Part shown: positions 48,394-58,412 of the stretch, in pieces
Numbering within the stretch: the stretch's first letter is position 1
Layout: each line of letters opens with the position of its first letter
Assembly (NCBI GenBank): GCA_052401645.1
Contig: CP198939.1
Location: 1,302,001-1,366,000, forward strand
DNA length: 64,000 nt
Direction of reading: 5' to 3'
Origin: Arsenophonus sp052401645
Lineage (GTDB): Bacteria > Pseudomonadota > Gammaproteobacteria > Enterobacterales > Enterobacteriaceae
Notes under the pieces: model-generated
Seen by the model: the letters and a program-made list of their open reading frames with translations, nothing else
Told to the model about the DNA's origin: nothing
Database searches by the model: none
Position numbers and translations under genes: made by a program

Positions 48394-49868
48394 TCTAAGA
48401 AATTTGCTTATAAAGCTTGGACTTAACTCAAAAAACAATATATTACGAGAAATGAAGATTGATAGCCGTAAAGTAACAAAAGGGGATATATTTTTAGCAG
48501 TTAATGGCCATCAAACAGATGGCAGACTATATATTTCTCAAGCAATATTGCGAGGTGCAGTAGCAATTATTGCAGAAACAGATAGAGAAATTGAATCTGG
48601 AACAGTTGGTTATATACATAATATTCCTATTATTTATATTAATAACTTAAATAATAAATTATCGTTTTTAGCAGGGGAATTTTATCAACATCCAGGTAAA
48701 AAAATGCAATTAATTGGTGTAACAGGAACAAATGGCAAAACAACTGTAACTCAACTAATTGCTCAATGGGCAAAAGAACTTGGAGAAGTAAGTGCAGTAA
48801 TGGGTACTATAGGAAATGGAGTATTGGGAGAAATTATGCCTACTGAAAATACAACAATTTCAGCAGTTGAAGTTCAATCTGAATTAAAAAAATTAGTAGA
48901 TAAGAAAGCTACTTTAGTTGCAATGGAAGTTTCTTCTCATGGTTTAGTACAAGGTCGTGTTTCTGCCATTAATTTCAATGCCTCTGTATTTACTAATTTA
49001 AGTTACGATCACATTGATTATCATGGAAATATGCAAAATTACGAAGCAGCAAAATGGCTATTATTTTCAACTAATAAAAATAATAAACAAATTATTAATG
49101 TGGATGATGAAATTGGTTTTCAATGGATTGAAAGATTACCACAAGCATGTGCAGTTTCAATGAAGAATCGAATACCTATTAATTTTCAAGGTGTTTGGAT
49201 ATTAGTAAAAAAAGTAAATTATTTTAATTATAAAGCAATAATTCATTTTAATTCTTCATGGGGAAGAGGTTCACTTGAAAGCCCATTAATGGGTGCTTTT
49301 AATGTAATTAACGTTATGTTAGCCATGGCTACTCTTTTAATGATGGGTTATTTATTTAATGAAGTTATAAAATCATCAAAAGTTTTACAACCTATTTCTG
49401 GACGAATGGAGGTTTTTAAATCACCAGGTTATCCAACTGTTGTTGTTGATTATGCTCATACTCCAGATGCTTTCGAAAAAGCATTAATTGCAAGTAATCT
49501 CGATTGTCGAGGTAAACTTTGGTGTGTGCTTGGCTGCGGAGGTAATCGAGATAAAAACAAACGTTCATTGATGGGAAACTTAGCTGAACAATATGCCGAT
49601 ATTACTATAATAACAGATGATAATCCGCGAAGTGAAGAGCCCTGAAAAGATTATTAATGATATTTTAAGTGGTTTTTTTGATTCTAAACAAGTAATTGTG
49701 ATTGCAGAACGAGAAAAAGCGATTACTAATACGATTACACAAGCAAATGATAATGATTTAATACTAATTGTAGGCAAAGGTCATGAAGACTACCAAATTA
49801 TTGGTAATAGGCAAATTTATTATTCTGACCGTATGACAGTGGCAAGATTATTGAAGGTAATTAAATGA
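48380..49868 (+). CDS. murE: UDP-MurNAc-tripeptide synthetase MurE, interrupted by a +1 shift at 49640-49645
   Basis: MurE adds meso-diaminopimelate to UDP-MurNAc-L-Ala-D-Glu in the cytoplasm. The zero frame runs 421 codons to TGA at 49643-49645. The conserved C-terminus (IINDIL to GKGHEDYQI to VARLLKVIK) continues at once in the +1 frame to 49868. Removing one C from CCC at 49640-49642 gives a protein of 495 aa, exactly the E. coli length, with no other lesion. Visible motifs are the ATP loop GTNGKTT (116-122) and DNPR (414-417), which reads meso-DAP, six residues before the stop. The start overlaps ftsI and the end overlaps murF by 4 nt. The break may be a programmed or tolerated +1 frameshift at CCC-TGA, a real inactivation, a split gene (an ATG at 49617 opens the second frame), or a sequence error. 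Confidence 0.93.
49634..49645 (+). other. candidate +1 frameshift site CCC-TGA in murE
   Basis: In the zero frame the codons read GAA GAG CCC TGA; slipping one base forward reads CCT GAA AAG ATT, restoring the MurE family sequence. CCC followed by UGA resembles known +1 sites (CUU-UGA in prfB, UCC-UGA in antizyme): proline tRNA can re-pair on CCU while the stop codon waits. The purine stretch GAAGAG immediately upstream is only a poor Shine-Dalgarno-like stimulator. Confidence 0.55.
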
Positions 49869-51247
49869 TCCCTATTCCATTAAAAAAATTAGCTCATGTA
49901 ACACAAGGCATTCCGTATAAAATTAATGATCATCAGTGGACTAATTTATTGATTAATACAGTAACAACTAACAGTCGTTATCAGCTAATTAATGGCTTGT
50001 TTATAGCATTAAAAGGTGAATATTTTGATGGTCATAATTTTGTTAAAGATGCTATCAACGCAGGCGCGATAGCATTATTAGTTGATCACCCATTAACCAT
50101 TAGTTGTCCACAGGTTATTGTTAAAGATACACGTTTAGCAATGGGAAAATTAGCAGCATGGGTCAGATCACAAAGCAAAGCTAAAATTATTGGACTTACT
50201 GGCTCTTCTGGAAAAACCTCAGTTAAAGAGATGACAGCAACTATTTTATCTAATTATGAAAAAACAGTTTTCACAGATGCGAATTTTAATAATGATATCG
50301 GTGTAGCATTGACATTATTTCATTTAACGATAGAACATAAGTATGCAGTAATTGAAATAGGCGCTAATAATATTAATGAAGTTAAATATGCTAGTAATAT
50401 TGTCAAGCCTGATACTGCATTAATAAATAATTTATTTGCTGCTCACCTTGAAGGTTTTATTTCATTATCTGGAGTTGCTAAAGCAAAAGGCGAAATTTTT
50501 TATGGATTAGCAAAAACAGGAACAGCTATTATTAATTTGGCTAGCAATGATTGGAAAAATTGGAAATTTAGTTTTAATCAACAACAAACTATTTGGTACT
50601 TTTCGATTGTAAAGCAACATAAAGCTAATTTTTATGCTGAAAATATTTTTACTAAATTAACTGGTGTTGAATTTGAGTTACATACACCAATTGGTGTTAT
50701 ATTAATATTATTACCATTACTAGGTAAGCATAATATTGCCAACGCATTGGCTGCAAGTGCATTAGCTATATCAGTTGGAGCAACACTTGAGCAAGTTAGT
50801 TTAGGATTAACTAATGTTAAACCTATATCTGGTCGTTTATATCCAATTAATTTAGCCAGTGGTAAACTTATTTTAGATGATACTTATAATGCTAATATTG
50901 GATCTATTATTGCTGCTGCTAACGTTTTATCTCAAATGCCTGGATACCGTATCTTAGTTATAGGTGATATGACAGAATTAGGTGATAAGACTGATATTTA
51001 TCATCGGAAAGTTGGAAAGAAAATTCAAAAAATGAATTTTGATAGAGTTTTTAGTATTGGGCAGAAAAGTGCAATTATTAGTAAATATAGTTTGTATGGT
51101 GAACATTTTATTTCTAAAAAAGAATTAGTTTCTAAATTAATCTCATTAATAAATGAAAATAAAATTATATCAGTTTTAGTTAAAGGATCTCAAAATACAG
51201 CAATGAAAGAAATTGTACTTTCCTTAAAGGAACGTTTTTTATGTTAG
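49865..51247 (+). CDS. murF: UDP-MurNAc-tripeptide--D-Ala-D-Ala ligase MurF
   Basis: MurF adds the D-Ala-D-Ala dipeptide made by DdlB, completing the UDP-MurNAc-pentapeptide. The 460-aa product (E. coli 452) has the N-terminal substrate domain, the central ATPase domain with GSSGKTS (113-119), and the C-terminal Mur ligase domain with ILDDTYNAN near 336-344. The ATG overlaps the murE stop (ATGA), so its translation is coupled to ribosomes that finish murE in the +1 frame. It overlaps mraY by 7 nt. The frame is intact. Confidence 0.98.
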   Translation: MIPIPLKKLAHVTQGIPYKINDHQWTNLLINTVTTNSRYQLINGLFIALKGEYFDGHNFVKDAINAGAIALLVDHPLTISCPQVIVKDTRLAMGKLAAWVRSQSKAKIIGLTGSSGKTSVKEMTATILSNYEKTVFTDANFNNDIGVALTLFHLTIEHKYAVIEIGANNINEVKYASNIVKPDTALINNLFAAHLEGFISLSGVAKAKGEIFYGLAKTGTAIINLASNDWKNWKFSFNQQQTIWYFSIVKQHKANFYAENIFTKLTGVEFELHTPIGVILILLPLLGKHNIANALAASALAISVGATLEQVSLGLTNVKPISGRLYPINLASGKLILDDTYNANIGSIIAAANVLSQMPGYRILVIGDMTELGDKTDIYHRKVGKKIQKMNFDRVFSIGQKSAIISKYSLYGEHFISKKELVSKLISLINENKIISVLVKGSQNTAMKEIVLSLKERFLC

Positions 51248-52323
51248 TCTGGTTATGTGAATATTTAGTTAAATATTTTTCCGGATTCAATCTTTTTTCT
51301 TATTTAACATTTAGAGCTATTATTAGCTTATTGACATCCTTAATGATTGCGTTATACATGGGAACTTATTTAATTTCCTATTTACAAAAATTGCAAATAG
51401 GTCAAATTATACGTAATGAAGGTCCAGAATCACACTTTAGTAAACGCGGGACACCTACCATGGGAGGTGTGTTAATCTTATCTTCTATTATAATTTCAAT
51501 TATGTTATGGACAAAATTAAATAATCCATATGTTTGGTATGTATTGATAATTTTAATAGGATATGGTGGTATTGGATTTATTGATGATTATCGTAAAATG
51601 ATATGTAAAAACCCAAAAGGGTTAAGTGCAAGTTGTAAGTATTTATGGCAATCTATATTAGCTTTATGTGTAGTATTTACTTTATATAAAACCGGTAATG
51701 GTACAGTAGTTACTCAATTAGTTGTACCATTCTTTAAAGATGTTATGCCACAACTCGGTTTTTTTTATGTTTTATTTGCTTATTTTGTCATTGTAGGTAC
51801 AAGTAATGCAGTTAATTTAACTGATGGATTAGATGGTTTGGCTATTATGCCAACAGTTCTTATCTCAGCAGGTTTTTCCTTAGTATCTTGGACTACTGGT
51901 AATTTCAATTTCGCTAACTATTTAAAAATTCCTTACATTAATCATGCAGGTGAATTGGTTATAGTCTGTACTGCTATTGTTGGCGCTGGTTTAGGATTTT
52001 TATGGTTTAACACTTATCCTGCACAAGTTTTTATGGGGGATGTTGGCTCATTGGCATTAGGTGGTGCATTGGGAATAATTTCAGTTTTACTACGACAAGA
52101 ATTTTTATTATTAATTATGGGAGGCGTGTTCGTTATTGAAACTTTATCAGTAATTTTGCAAATTGCATCATTTAAACTACGTGGTCAACGAATTTTCCGA
52201 ATGGCACCAATTCATCATCATTATGAATTAAAAGGATGGCCGGAACCTAGAATCATTGTGCGATTCTGGATTATCTCGTTAATATTAGTATTAATTGGAT
52301 TGGTAACATTAAAGGTGCGGTAG
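51241..52323 (+). CDS. mraY: phospho-MurNAc-pentapeptide translocase MraY
   Basis: MraY transfers phospho-MurNAc-pentapeptide to undecaprenyl phosphate, making lipid I in the inner membrane. At 360 aa it equals the E. coli length. It is a polytopic protein with about ten hydrophobic segments. Catalytic aspartates lie in D115-D116-YRK and NLTDGLDGLA (D195, D198), and the HHH-containing loop MAPIHHHYE is present near the C-terminus. It overlaps murF by 7 nt and is followed by murD after 3 nt. Confidence 0.98.
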   Translation: MLVWLCEYLVKYFSGFNLFSYLTFRAIISLLTSLMIALYMGTYLISYLQKLQIGQIIRNEGPESHFSKRGTPTMGGVLILSSIIISIMLWTKLNNPYVWYVLIILIGYGGIGFIDDYRKMICKNPKGLSASCKYLWQSILALCVVFTLYKTGNGTVVTQLVVPFFKDVMPQLGFFYVLFAYFVIVGTSNAVNLTDGLDGLAIMPTVLISAGFSLVSWTTGNFNFANYLKIPYINHAGELVIVCTAIVGAGLGFLWFNTYPAQVFMGDVGSLALGGALGIISVLLRQEFLLLIMGGVFVIETLSVILQIASFKLRGQRIFRMAPIHHHYELKGWPEPRIIVRFWIISLILVLIGLVTLKVR

Positions 52324-52326
52324 TAA

Positions 52327-53634
52327 ATGGTTAATTATAATGATAAAAAAATAGTGATTATTGGATTAGGTAAAACAGGTCTATCATGTATTCATTTTTT
52401 TTTATCACGTCAGGTTGTACCACGTGTTATTGATACACGAATATCACCTCCAAGTAAGCATAAGTTACCAATAGAAGTTATGTGCCACAATGGTAGTTGG
52501 AATACTGAGTGGTTGATGTCAGCTGATTTGATTGTTCTTAGTCCTGGTATACCTATTTCTACGCCGGAATTAAAAATAGCAGAAGATAATGGTATTGAAA
52601 TTATTGGTGATATTGAGCTTTTTTGTCGAGAAACAAATAAATTTATTATTGCTATCACTGGATCTAATGGCAAAAGCACTATTACAACATTAGTTGCTCA
52701 AATGGCAAAAGCAGCTAATTGGAGAATCGGGGTTGGTGGTAATATAGGAACGCCAGCTCTAACATTATTAAAAAAAGATTATGATTTATATATATTAGAG
52801 CTTTCCAGTTTTCAATTAGAAACAACTTCAAGCTTAAAGGCTATAGTAGCAGTTATATTAAATATTACAGAAGATCATACAGATCGATATCCAGGAGGTG
52901 TTAAGCAATACCGTGCTGCTAAGTTACGAATTTATGATGGAGCTAAAGTTTGTGTTATTAATGAACAAGATTCACAAACATGGCCATTGTCTGGTCGTGA
53001 TATACGTTGTATTAGTTTTGGTATTAATAGCGGAGACTATCAATTAAATACTAATTATAAAGAATTGCAGGTAAAAGGAAAACCTGTTATTAGCACAAGT
53101 AAATTAAGATTAATTTGGCAACATGACTATCTTAATGGAGTAACTGCACTAGCTTTAGCGGATGTGGTAAATATTCCACGTAAAGCAAGTTTAGCAGCAT
53201 TAACTCAATATACTGGCTTACCTCATCGATGTCAATTAGTGCATCAGAATTTTGGTATTCAATGGATCAATGATTCTAAATCAACTAATGTTGGAAGTAC
53301 TAAAGCAGCTTTAAAAAGCTTAAAAGTAGATGGTACTCTTTATTTATTATTAGGTGGAGAAGGGAAATCAGTAGATTTTTCATTATTAAAACCAGATATA
53401 TCTGTAAAAAATATCAAATTGAGTTGTTTTGGACGAGATGGTTATCAATTGGCAAAATTAAAATCAAATAGTTTATTGTTAGATACAATGGAGGAATGTC
53501 TACGAGCTATATCACAGGAATTAAAAGTCGGTGATATAGTTCTTCTTTCACCTGCTTGTGCAAGTTTTGATCAATTTCGTAATTTTAAGCATCGTGGTGA
53601 AAAATTTACAGAATTAGCGAAAGAGTTAGGTTAA
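52327..53634 (+). CDS. murD: UDP-MurNAc-L-alanine--D-glutamate ligase MurD
   Basis: MurD adds D-glutamate to UDP-MurNAc-L-Ala. The 435-aa product (E. coli 438) has an N-terminal Rossmann-like domain (VIIGLGKTGLS), the central ATPase domain with GSNGKST (112-118), and the C-terminal ligase domain with NDSKSTN, as in the family. It starts 3 nt after mraY; the next gene starts 1-7 nt after its stop, depending on the start chosen. Confidence 0.98.
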   Translation: MVNYNDKKIVIIGLGKTGLSCIHFFLSRQVVPRVIDTRISPPSKHKLPIEVMCHNGSWNTEWLMSADLIVLSPGIPISTPELKIAEDNGIEIIGDIELFCRETNKFIIAITGSNGKSTITTLVAQMAKAANWRIGVGGNIGTPALTLLKKDYDLYILELSSFQLETTSSLKAIVAVILNITEDHTDRYPGGVKQYRAAKLRIYDGAKVCVINEQDSQTWPLSGRDIRCISFGINSGDYQLNTNYKELQVKGKPVISTSKLRLIWQHDYLNGVTALALADVVNIPRKASLAALTQYTGLPHRCQLVHQNFGIQWINDSKSTNVGSTKAALKSLKVDGTLYLLLGGEGKSVDFSLLKPDISVKNIKLSCFGRDGYQLAKLKSNSLLLDTMEECLRAISQELKVGDIVLLSPACASFDQFRNFKHRGEKFTELAKELG

Positions 53635-53635
53635 T

Positions 53636-54823
53636 GTGTTGATGTTTAACTTTAAAAGACTAAATAATTTGAATAATAATAAATATAATAACGGTATTCT
53701 GGATATTATTCTTTATGATCGTGTTTTAGTTTGGCTCACATTATGCCTAACTGTAATTGGTTTTATTATGGTGACCTCAGCTTCTGTGCAAATCGGAGAA
53801 CGTTTGACAAAAGATCCATTTTTCTTTGCTAAACGTGATGCAATATATCTTATTTTATCTTTTATTTTAGCTTTATTATTATTAAATATTCCTATGCTTT
53901 TCTGGGAAAAGTATAATTTTTTATTATTAATAATTTCATTAATACTCTTATCAGTGGTACTTATTATAGGAATTTCAGTTAATGGTGCTTCTCGTTGGAT
54001 TAATATTGGCATTATACATATTCAGCCATCTGAAATAACAAAATTAGCCTTATTTTGTTATATATCAAGTTATTTATCTAGAAAAATAGATGAAGTGAGA
54101 ACGCGATTCTTAGGTTTTATTAAGCCAATGTGTATTTTAATGTTAATAACTTTTCTTTTGTTATTACAACCTGATTTAGGGACAGTAATTATCTTAGTTA
54201 TAACAACTTTAACATTATTATTCCTTGCTGGTGCCAGATTAGCACCATTTATTATTGGTATTACTATTTGTGTTATATGTGTTATTGGATTGATTTATTT
54301 TGAACCTTATAGATTACGTCGAATAACTTCATTTATTAATCCATGGGCAGATCCTTTTGGTAGTGGATACCAATTAACACAATCTCTAATAGCGTTTGGC
54401 CGTGGAAAATTATTTGGACAAGGTTTAGGTAATTCTATTCAAAAATTAGAATATTTACCTGAAGCACATACTGATTTTATTTTCTCGATTCTAGCTGAAG
54501 AGCTTGGTTATATTGGTGTAGTATTAATTCTTTTAATGTTATTTTTAGTTGCTTTTCGTAGCATGATGATTGGTAAACGTGCATTAGATATAGAACAATG
54601 TTTCTCAGGTTATTTAGCTTGTTCAATTGGTATTTGGTTTACTTTTCAAGTATTACTTAATATTGGCGCTACTGCAGGAATTTTACCAACTAAAGGATTG
54701 ACTCTACCATTAATTAGCTACGGTGGTTCTAGCTTATTAATTATGTTTGTTCTAATTACTATCTTGTTACGTATTGATTTTGAAACGCGTATTAAAAAAT
54801 CACATGTATTTATAAGGAGATAG
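53636..54823 (+). CDS. ftsW: septal peptidoglycan glycosyltransferase FtsW
   Basis: FtsW is the SEDS-family polymerase that builds septal glycan strands from lipid II together with FtsI. The 395-aa product (E. coli 414) has about ten membrane segments and the family signatures VTSAS, FFFAKRD, QPDLGT (around 178-183) and PLISYGGSS near the C-terminus. The N-terminal cytoplasmic tail is shorter than in E. coli and rich in asparagine. Start codons GTG 53636, TTG 53639 and ATG 53642 are in frame and cannot be separated; the ATG would give 393 aa. It ends 6 nt before murG. Confidence 0.97.
   Translation: MLMFNFKRLNNLNNNKYNNGILDIILYDRVLVWLTLCLTVIGFIMVTSASVQIGERLTKDPFFFAKRDAIYLILSFILALLLLNIPMLFWEKYNFLLLIISLILLSVVLIIGISVNGASRWINIGIIHIQPSEITKLALFCYISSYLSRKIDEVRTRFLGFIKPMCILMLITFLLLLQPDLGTVIILVITTLTLLFLAGARLAPFIIGITICVICVIGLIYFEPYRLRRITSFINPWADPFGSGYQLTQSLIAFGRGKLFGQGLGNSIQKLEYLPEAHTDFIFSILAEELGYIGVVLILLMLFLVAFRSMMIGKRALDIEQCFSGYLACSIGIWFTFQVLLNIGATAGILPTKGLTLPLISYGGSSLLIMFVLITILLRIDFETRIKKSHVFIRR
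54814..54820 (+). promoter_or_regulatory. strong ribosome binding site for murG
   Basis: AAGGAGA sits inside the last codons of ftsW, 9 nt before the GTG of murG at 54830. It is the best Shine-Dalgarno sequence in the window and fixes the GTG start. Confidence 0.75.
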
Positions 54824-54829
54824 TTAAGA

Positions 54830-55900
54830 GTGAACAAACAAAAACGACTAATGGTGATAGCAGGTGGTACAGGAGGTCATATTTTTCCAGGACTTTCTGT
54901 CGCTAATTACCTAAAACTAGAAGGATGGGATATTCGTTGGTTAGGAACTGCTGATAGAATGGAAGCGGATTTAGTTCCAAAATATGGAATTAATATTGAA
55001 TTCATAAAAATTTCAGGTTTAAGAGGTAAAGGTATCAAAGCCTTGTTAATATCACCATTTAAAATTATTAAAGCAATAAAACAAGCGAAAATAATTATAG
55101 ATCGTTATCGACCTGATATCGTATTAGGTATGGGGGGATATGTTTCTGGTCCAGGGTGTCTTGCTGCATGGCTATGTGATATTCCAATTGTATTACATGA
55201 GCAAAATGGAATAGCTGGTTTAACTAATCGTTGTTTAGCTAAAATTGCAAAACATGTTTTACAAGCATTTCCAGGTGCATTTCTTAATGTTGCTGTAGTA
55301 GGAAATCCAGTTCGCGAAACAGTATTAAGGTTACCTAAACCTGAAGTACGTTTAGCTAATCGTAATGGAGCGCTTCGAATTTTAGTAATAGGTGGTAGCC
55401 AAGGAGCAAAAATTTTAAATAAAACATTACCTGAAGTAGCTGCACAATTAGAGAGAAAAGTTATAATCTGGCATCAAACAGGAAAAGGTAATAATGAGAT
55501 AACAAAAACTTTATATAAAAAATTATGTAGTAACTTCTCATACATTTATAAAATAACTGAATTTATTGATAACATAGCTGAAGCTTATGCTTGGGCAGAT
55601 ATAATTATTTGTCGAGCAGGTGCTTTAACAGTTAGTGAAATTGCTGCTGCCGGTTTACCAGCAATTTTCATTCCTTTGAAACATAAAGATCGGCAACAAT
55701 ACTGGAATGCCTTACCATTAGAAAAAATAGGAGCAGCAAAAATTATTGAACATACTCAATTTTTAACAAATATATTAGTAAAATTAATAAATAAATTTTC
55801 ACGGACTCAATTGTTGGATATGGCAAAAAAAGCACGATCGACATCAATTATTGATGCAACTAAGCGTGTCGCAACAATTTTAATTAAAATTGCTAAATAA
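54830..55900 (+). CDS. murG: lipid II synthase MurG (GlcNAc transferase)
   Basis: MurG adds GlcNAc from UDP-GlcNAc to lipid I on the cytoplasmic face of the membrane, producing lipid II. The 356-aa product (E. coli 355) has the GT-B fold: the N-domain glycine loop GGTGGH (12-17), GMGGYVSGPG, HEQNGIAGLTN, and the C-domain GGSQGA loop and AGALTVSEIAAAGLP UDP-binding motif. Start is GTG with a strong ribosome binding site. A 59-nt gap, longer than its neighbours', separates it from murC. Confidence 0.98.
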   Translation: MNKQKRLMVIAGGTGGHIFPGLSVANYLKLEGWDIRWLGTADRMEADLVPKYGINIEFIKISGLRGKGIKALLISPFKIIKAIKQAKIIIDRYRPDIVLGMGGYVSGPGCLAAWLCDIPIVLHEQNGIAGLTNRCLAKIAKHVLQAFPGAFLNVAVVGNPVRETVLRLPKPEVRLANRNGALRILVIGGSQGAKILNKTLPEVAAQLERKVIIWHQTGKGNNEITKTLYKKLCSNFSYIYKITEFIDNIAEAYAWADIIICRAGALTVSEIAAAGLPAIFIPLKHKDRQQYWNALPLEKIGAAKIIEHTQFLTNILVKLINKFSRTQLLDMAKKARSTSIIDATKRVATILIKIAK

Positions 55901-55959
55901 AAATAATTTCATATTTACTAATCATAATGTCATAGATATAAATTTATAAAGAGAATAAA

Positions 55960-57441
55960 GTGAATACAGAAGAATTAGCTAAATTAAGAGAAATAGTACC
56001 AGAAATGCGTCGGGTTAAACATATCCATTTTATTGGTATTGGTGGTGTAGGAATGGGTGGTATTGCTGGAGTATTAGCTAATGAAGGTTATAAAATTAGT
56101 GGTTCCGATTTGTTACATAATGAAGTTACTCAGAAATTAATCGAATTTGGTGTAAAAATTTATTTCAATCATAGTCGAGAAAATATTAAAAATGCTTGTG
56201 TTGTTGTTGTATCAACAGCAATAGCTGCTGATAATCCAGAAATTATTGCAGCACAAGAAAAACATATTCCTGTCATTCAGCGAGCTGAAATGTTAGCAGA
56301 ATTAATGCGTTTCCGTCATAGTATTGCTATCACAGGAACACATGGAAAAACAACTACTACAGCTATGATTGCCAGCATTTACACACAAGCAGGATTAGAT
56401 CCAACGTTTATTAATGGGGGATTAATAAAAGCAGCAGGAGTTCATGCGCATTTAGGTAGTAGTCGTTATTTAATTGCAGAAGCCGATGAAAGTGATGCTT
56501 CTTTCTTGTATTTACAACCATTAATAGCTGTTATAACAAATATTGAAGCTGATCATATGGAAAATTACAATGGTAATTTTGAAAAATTAAAACTGACTTT
56601 CATTAATTTTTTAAATAATTTACCATTTTATGGTCTGGCTGTATTATGTATAGATGATCCAGTAGTACGTTCACTTTTAACAAAAATAAGGTGTTGTATT
56701 ATAACTTATGGCTTCAGTGACGACACAGATGTTAGAATTGCATCATATAAACAACAAGGTAATAAATGTTTATTCACTGTAGTTCGAAAAAAAAGATCTA
56801 ATTTAAAATTCATCTTGAATGTTCCAGGACGTCATAATGCATTAAATGCTACAGCAGCTGTTGCAGTTGCAACAGAAGAAGGTATTGAAGATAGTGCCAT
56901 TATAAATGCATTAGAAAATTTTCAAGGTACTGGTCGGCGTTTTGATTTATTGGGGAATTTTCCCTTAGTTAATATTAATGGTAAAAAAGGTAATGTTATG
57001 TTAGTTGATGATTATGGTCATCATCCAACAGAACTTGATGTTACTATTAAAGCAGTAAAAGAAGGGTGGCCAAATAAACGTATTATAATGCTTTTTCAGC
57101 CACATAGATATACGCGTACGCGTGATTTATATAATGATTTTGTTAATATTTTAGGTAAGGTTGATGTATTGCTAATGTTAGATATTTATTCAGCAGGGGA
57201 AAAATATATTCATGGGATAGATAGTCAATCATTATGTAAAACAATTCGTGATATAGGTAAATTAGATCCTATTTTTATAACTGAGCATGAAAAAATTAGT
57301 GAAATCTTATCACAAATTATAGAAGATAATGATCTTATACTTATACAAGGAGCTGGAAATATCGATAAAATAGCACGTAATTTAGCTACCAATCATTTAC
57401 GACCGATTATGATAACAAGTGAGAAACAGTATTATGGTTGA
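55960..57441 (+). CDS. murC: UDP-MurNAc--L-alanine ligase MurC
   Basis: MurC adds the first amino acid, L-alanine, to UDP-MurNAc. The 493-aa product (E. coli 491) has the dinucleotide-fold motif GIGGVGMGG near 26-34, the ATP loop GTHGKTT (126-132), EADESDASFL, and the C-terminal DDYGHHPTE. It starts at GTG with a purine-rich AAGAGAATAAAG stretch upstream. The stop overlaps the ddlB start by 8 nt, as in E. coli. Confidence 0.98.
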   Translation: MNTEELAKLREIVPEMRRVKHIHFIGIGGVGMGGIAGVLANEGYKISGSDLLHNEVTQKLIEFGVKIYFNHSRENIKNACVVVVSTAIAADNPEIIAAQEKHIPVIQRAEMLAELMRFRHSIAITGTHGKTTTTAMIASIYTQAGLDPTFINGGLIKAAGVHAHLGSSRYLIAEADESDASFLYLQPLIAVITNIEADHMENYNGNFEKLKLTFINFLNNLPFYGLAVLCIDDPVVRSLLTKIRCCIITYGFSDDTDVRIASYKQQGNKCLFTVVRKKRSNLKFILNVPGRHNALNATAAVAVATEEGIEDSAIINALENFQGTGRRFDLLGNFPLVNINGKKGNVMLVDDYGHHPTELDVTIKAVKEGWPNKRIIMLFQPHRYTRTRDLYNDFVNILGKVDVLLMLDIYSAGEKYIHGIDSQSLCKTIRDIGKLDPIFITEHEKISEILSQIIEDNDLILIQGAGNIDKIARNLATNHLRPIMITSEKQYYG

Positions 57442-58354
57442 TAAAGTTGCCGTGCTTCTGGGTGGTAAAACTTCTGAAAGGAAAATATCATTGCAATCTG
57501 GTAATGCTGTTGTTAATGGTTTACGTGATGCTGGAATAAATGCATATCCAATTGATATAAAATATTTTTCTATCGTAAAATTAAAAAAAAATGGTTATAA
57601 AAAAGTTTTTATTGCCTTACATGGACGTGGTGGCGAAGATGGCACTGTGCAAAGAATTTTAGAATCTTTAGAATTACCATATACTGGTAGTGGCGTTTTA
57701 GCTTCATCATTATCAATGGATAAGCTACGTAGTAAAAAATTATGGGCTAGTATAGGTTTGCCAATTGCACCATATATAGTATTAGAAAAACAAAAATTAA
57801 CAATGATGTCAGATAAAATACTTTTTAACTCTGTTTATCACTTAGGATTACCGCTTATTGTAAAGCCAATTCTTGAAGGTTCAAGTATTGGTATAAGCAA
57901 AATAACGACTTTATCTCAATTAATGATTGCTCTAAAATCTGCTTTTCGTTATGACAAAAATGTATTGATTGAGAAATATTTAAATGGACCAGAATATACT
58001 GTAGCAATTATAGGTGAGCAAGGATTGCCTTCAATTCGTATTCAACCAGCCGGTGTTTTTTATGATTATAATTCAAAATATCTCTCTAATCAAACACAAT
58101 ATTTTTGTCCAAGTGGACTGAAAACTGAAGAAGAAGTAATGTTAAATAAATTAGCATTAGCGGCTTATAAAGCAATTGGTTGTAGTGGTTGGGGTCGTGT
58201 TGATATCATGAAAGATAATGACGGTGAATTTTATTTATTAGAAATAAATACTTCTCCAGGGATGAATAGACATAGTCTAGTACCAATGGCTGCTAAACAA
58301 GCAGGTATTACATTTCCACAGTTAGTTAAAAAGATTTTGGAATTCGCAAAATAA
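57434..58354 (+). CDS. ddlB: D-alanine--D-alanine ligase DdlB
   Basis: DdlB joins two D-alanines for MurF using ATP. I chose ATG 57434, which gives 306 aa, exactly the E. coli length, and begins VDKVAVLLGGKTSER like the family; a GTG at 57419 would add five residues with no counterpart. ATP-grasp motifs are visible: ALHGRGGEDG, KPILEGSSIG, EKYLNGPEYTV and the metal-binding LLEINTSPGM. It overlaps murC by 8 nt. ftsQ follows after 58 nt. Confidence 0.97.
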   Translation: MVDKVAVLLGGKTSERKISLQSGNAVVNGLRDAGINAYPIDIKYFSIVKLKKNGYKKVFIALHGRGGEDGTVQRILESLELPYTGSGVLASSLSMDKLRSKKLWASIGLPIAPYIVLEKQKLTMMSDKILFNSVYHLGLPLIVKPILEGSSIGISKITTLSQLMIALKSAFRYDKNVLIEKYLNGPEYTVAIIGEQGLPSIRIQPAGVFYDYNSKYLSNQTQYFCPSGLKTEEEVMLNKLALAAYKAIGCSGWGRVDIMKDNDGEFYLLEINTSPGMNRHSLVPMAAKQAGITFPQLVKKILEFAK

Positions 58355-58412
58355 TATGTCACAATTATCACTAAACATTCATATATAAAAATATAAAGAA
58401 AAACAACATGAT

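Noticed and set aside
49617..49868. Separate 83-aa gene after murE
   Set aside because: Its sequence is the C-terminal part of MurE. It has an ATG but no ribosome binding site, so I treat it as the +1 continuation of murE; independent translation remains an alternative.
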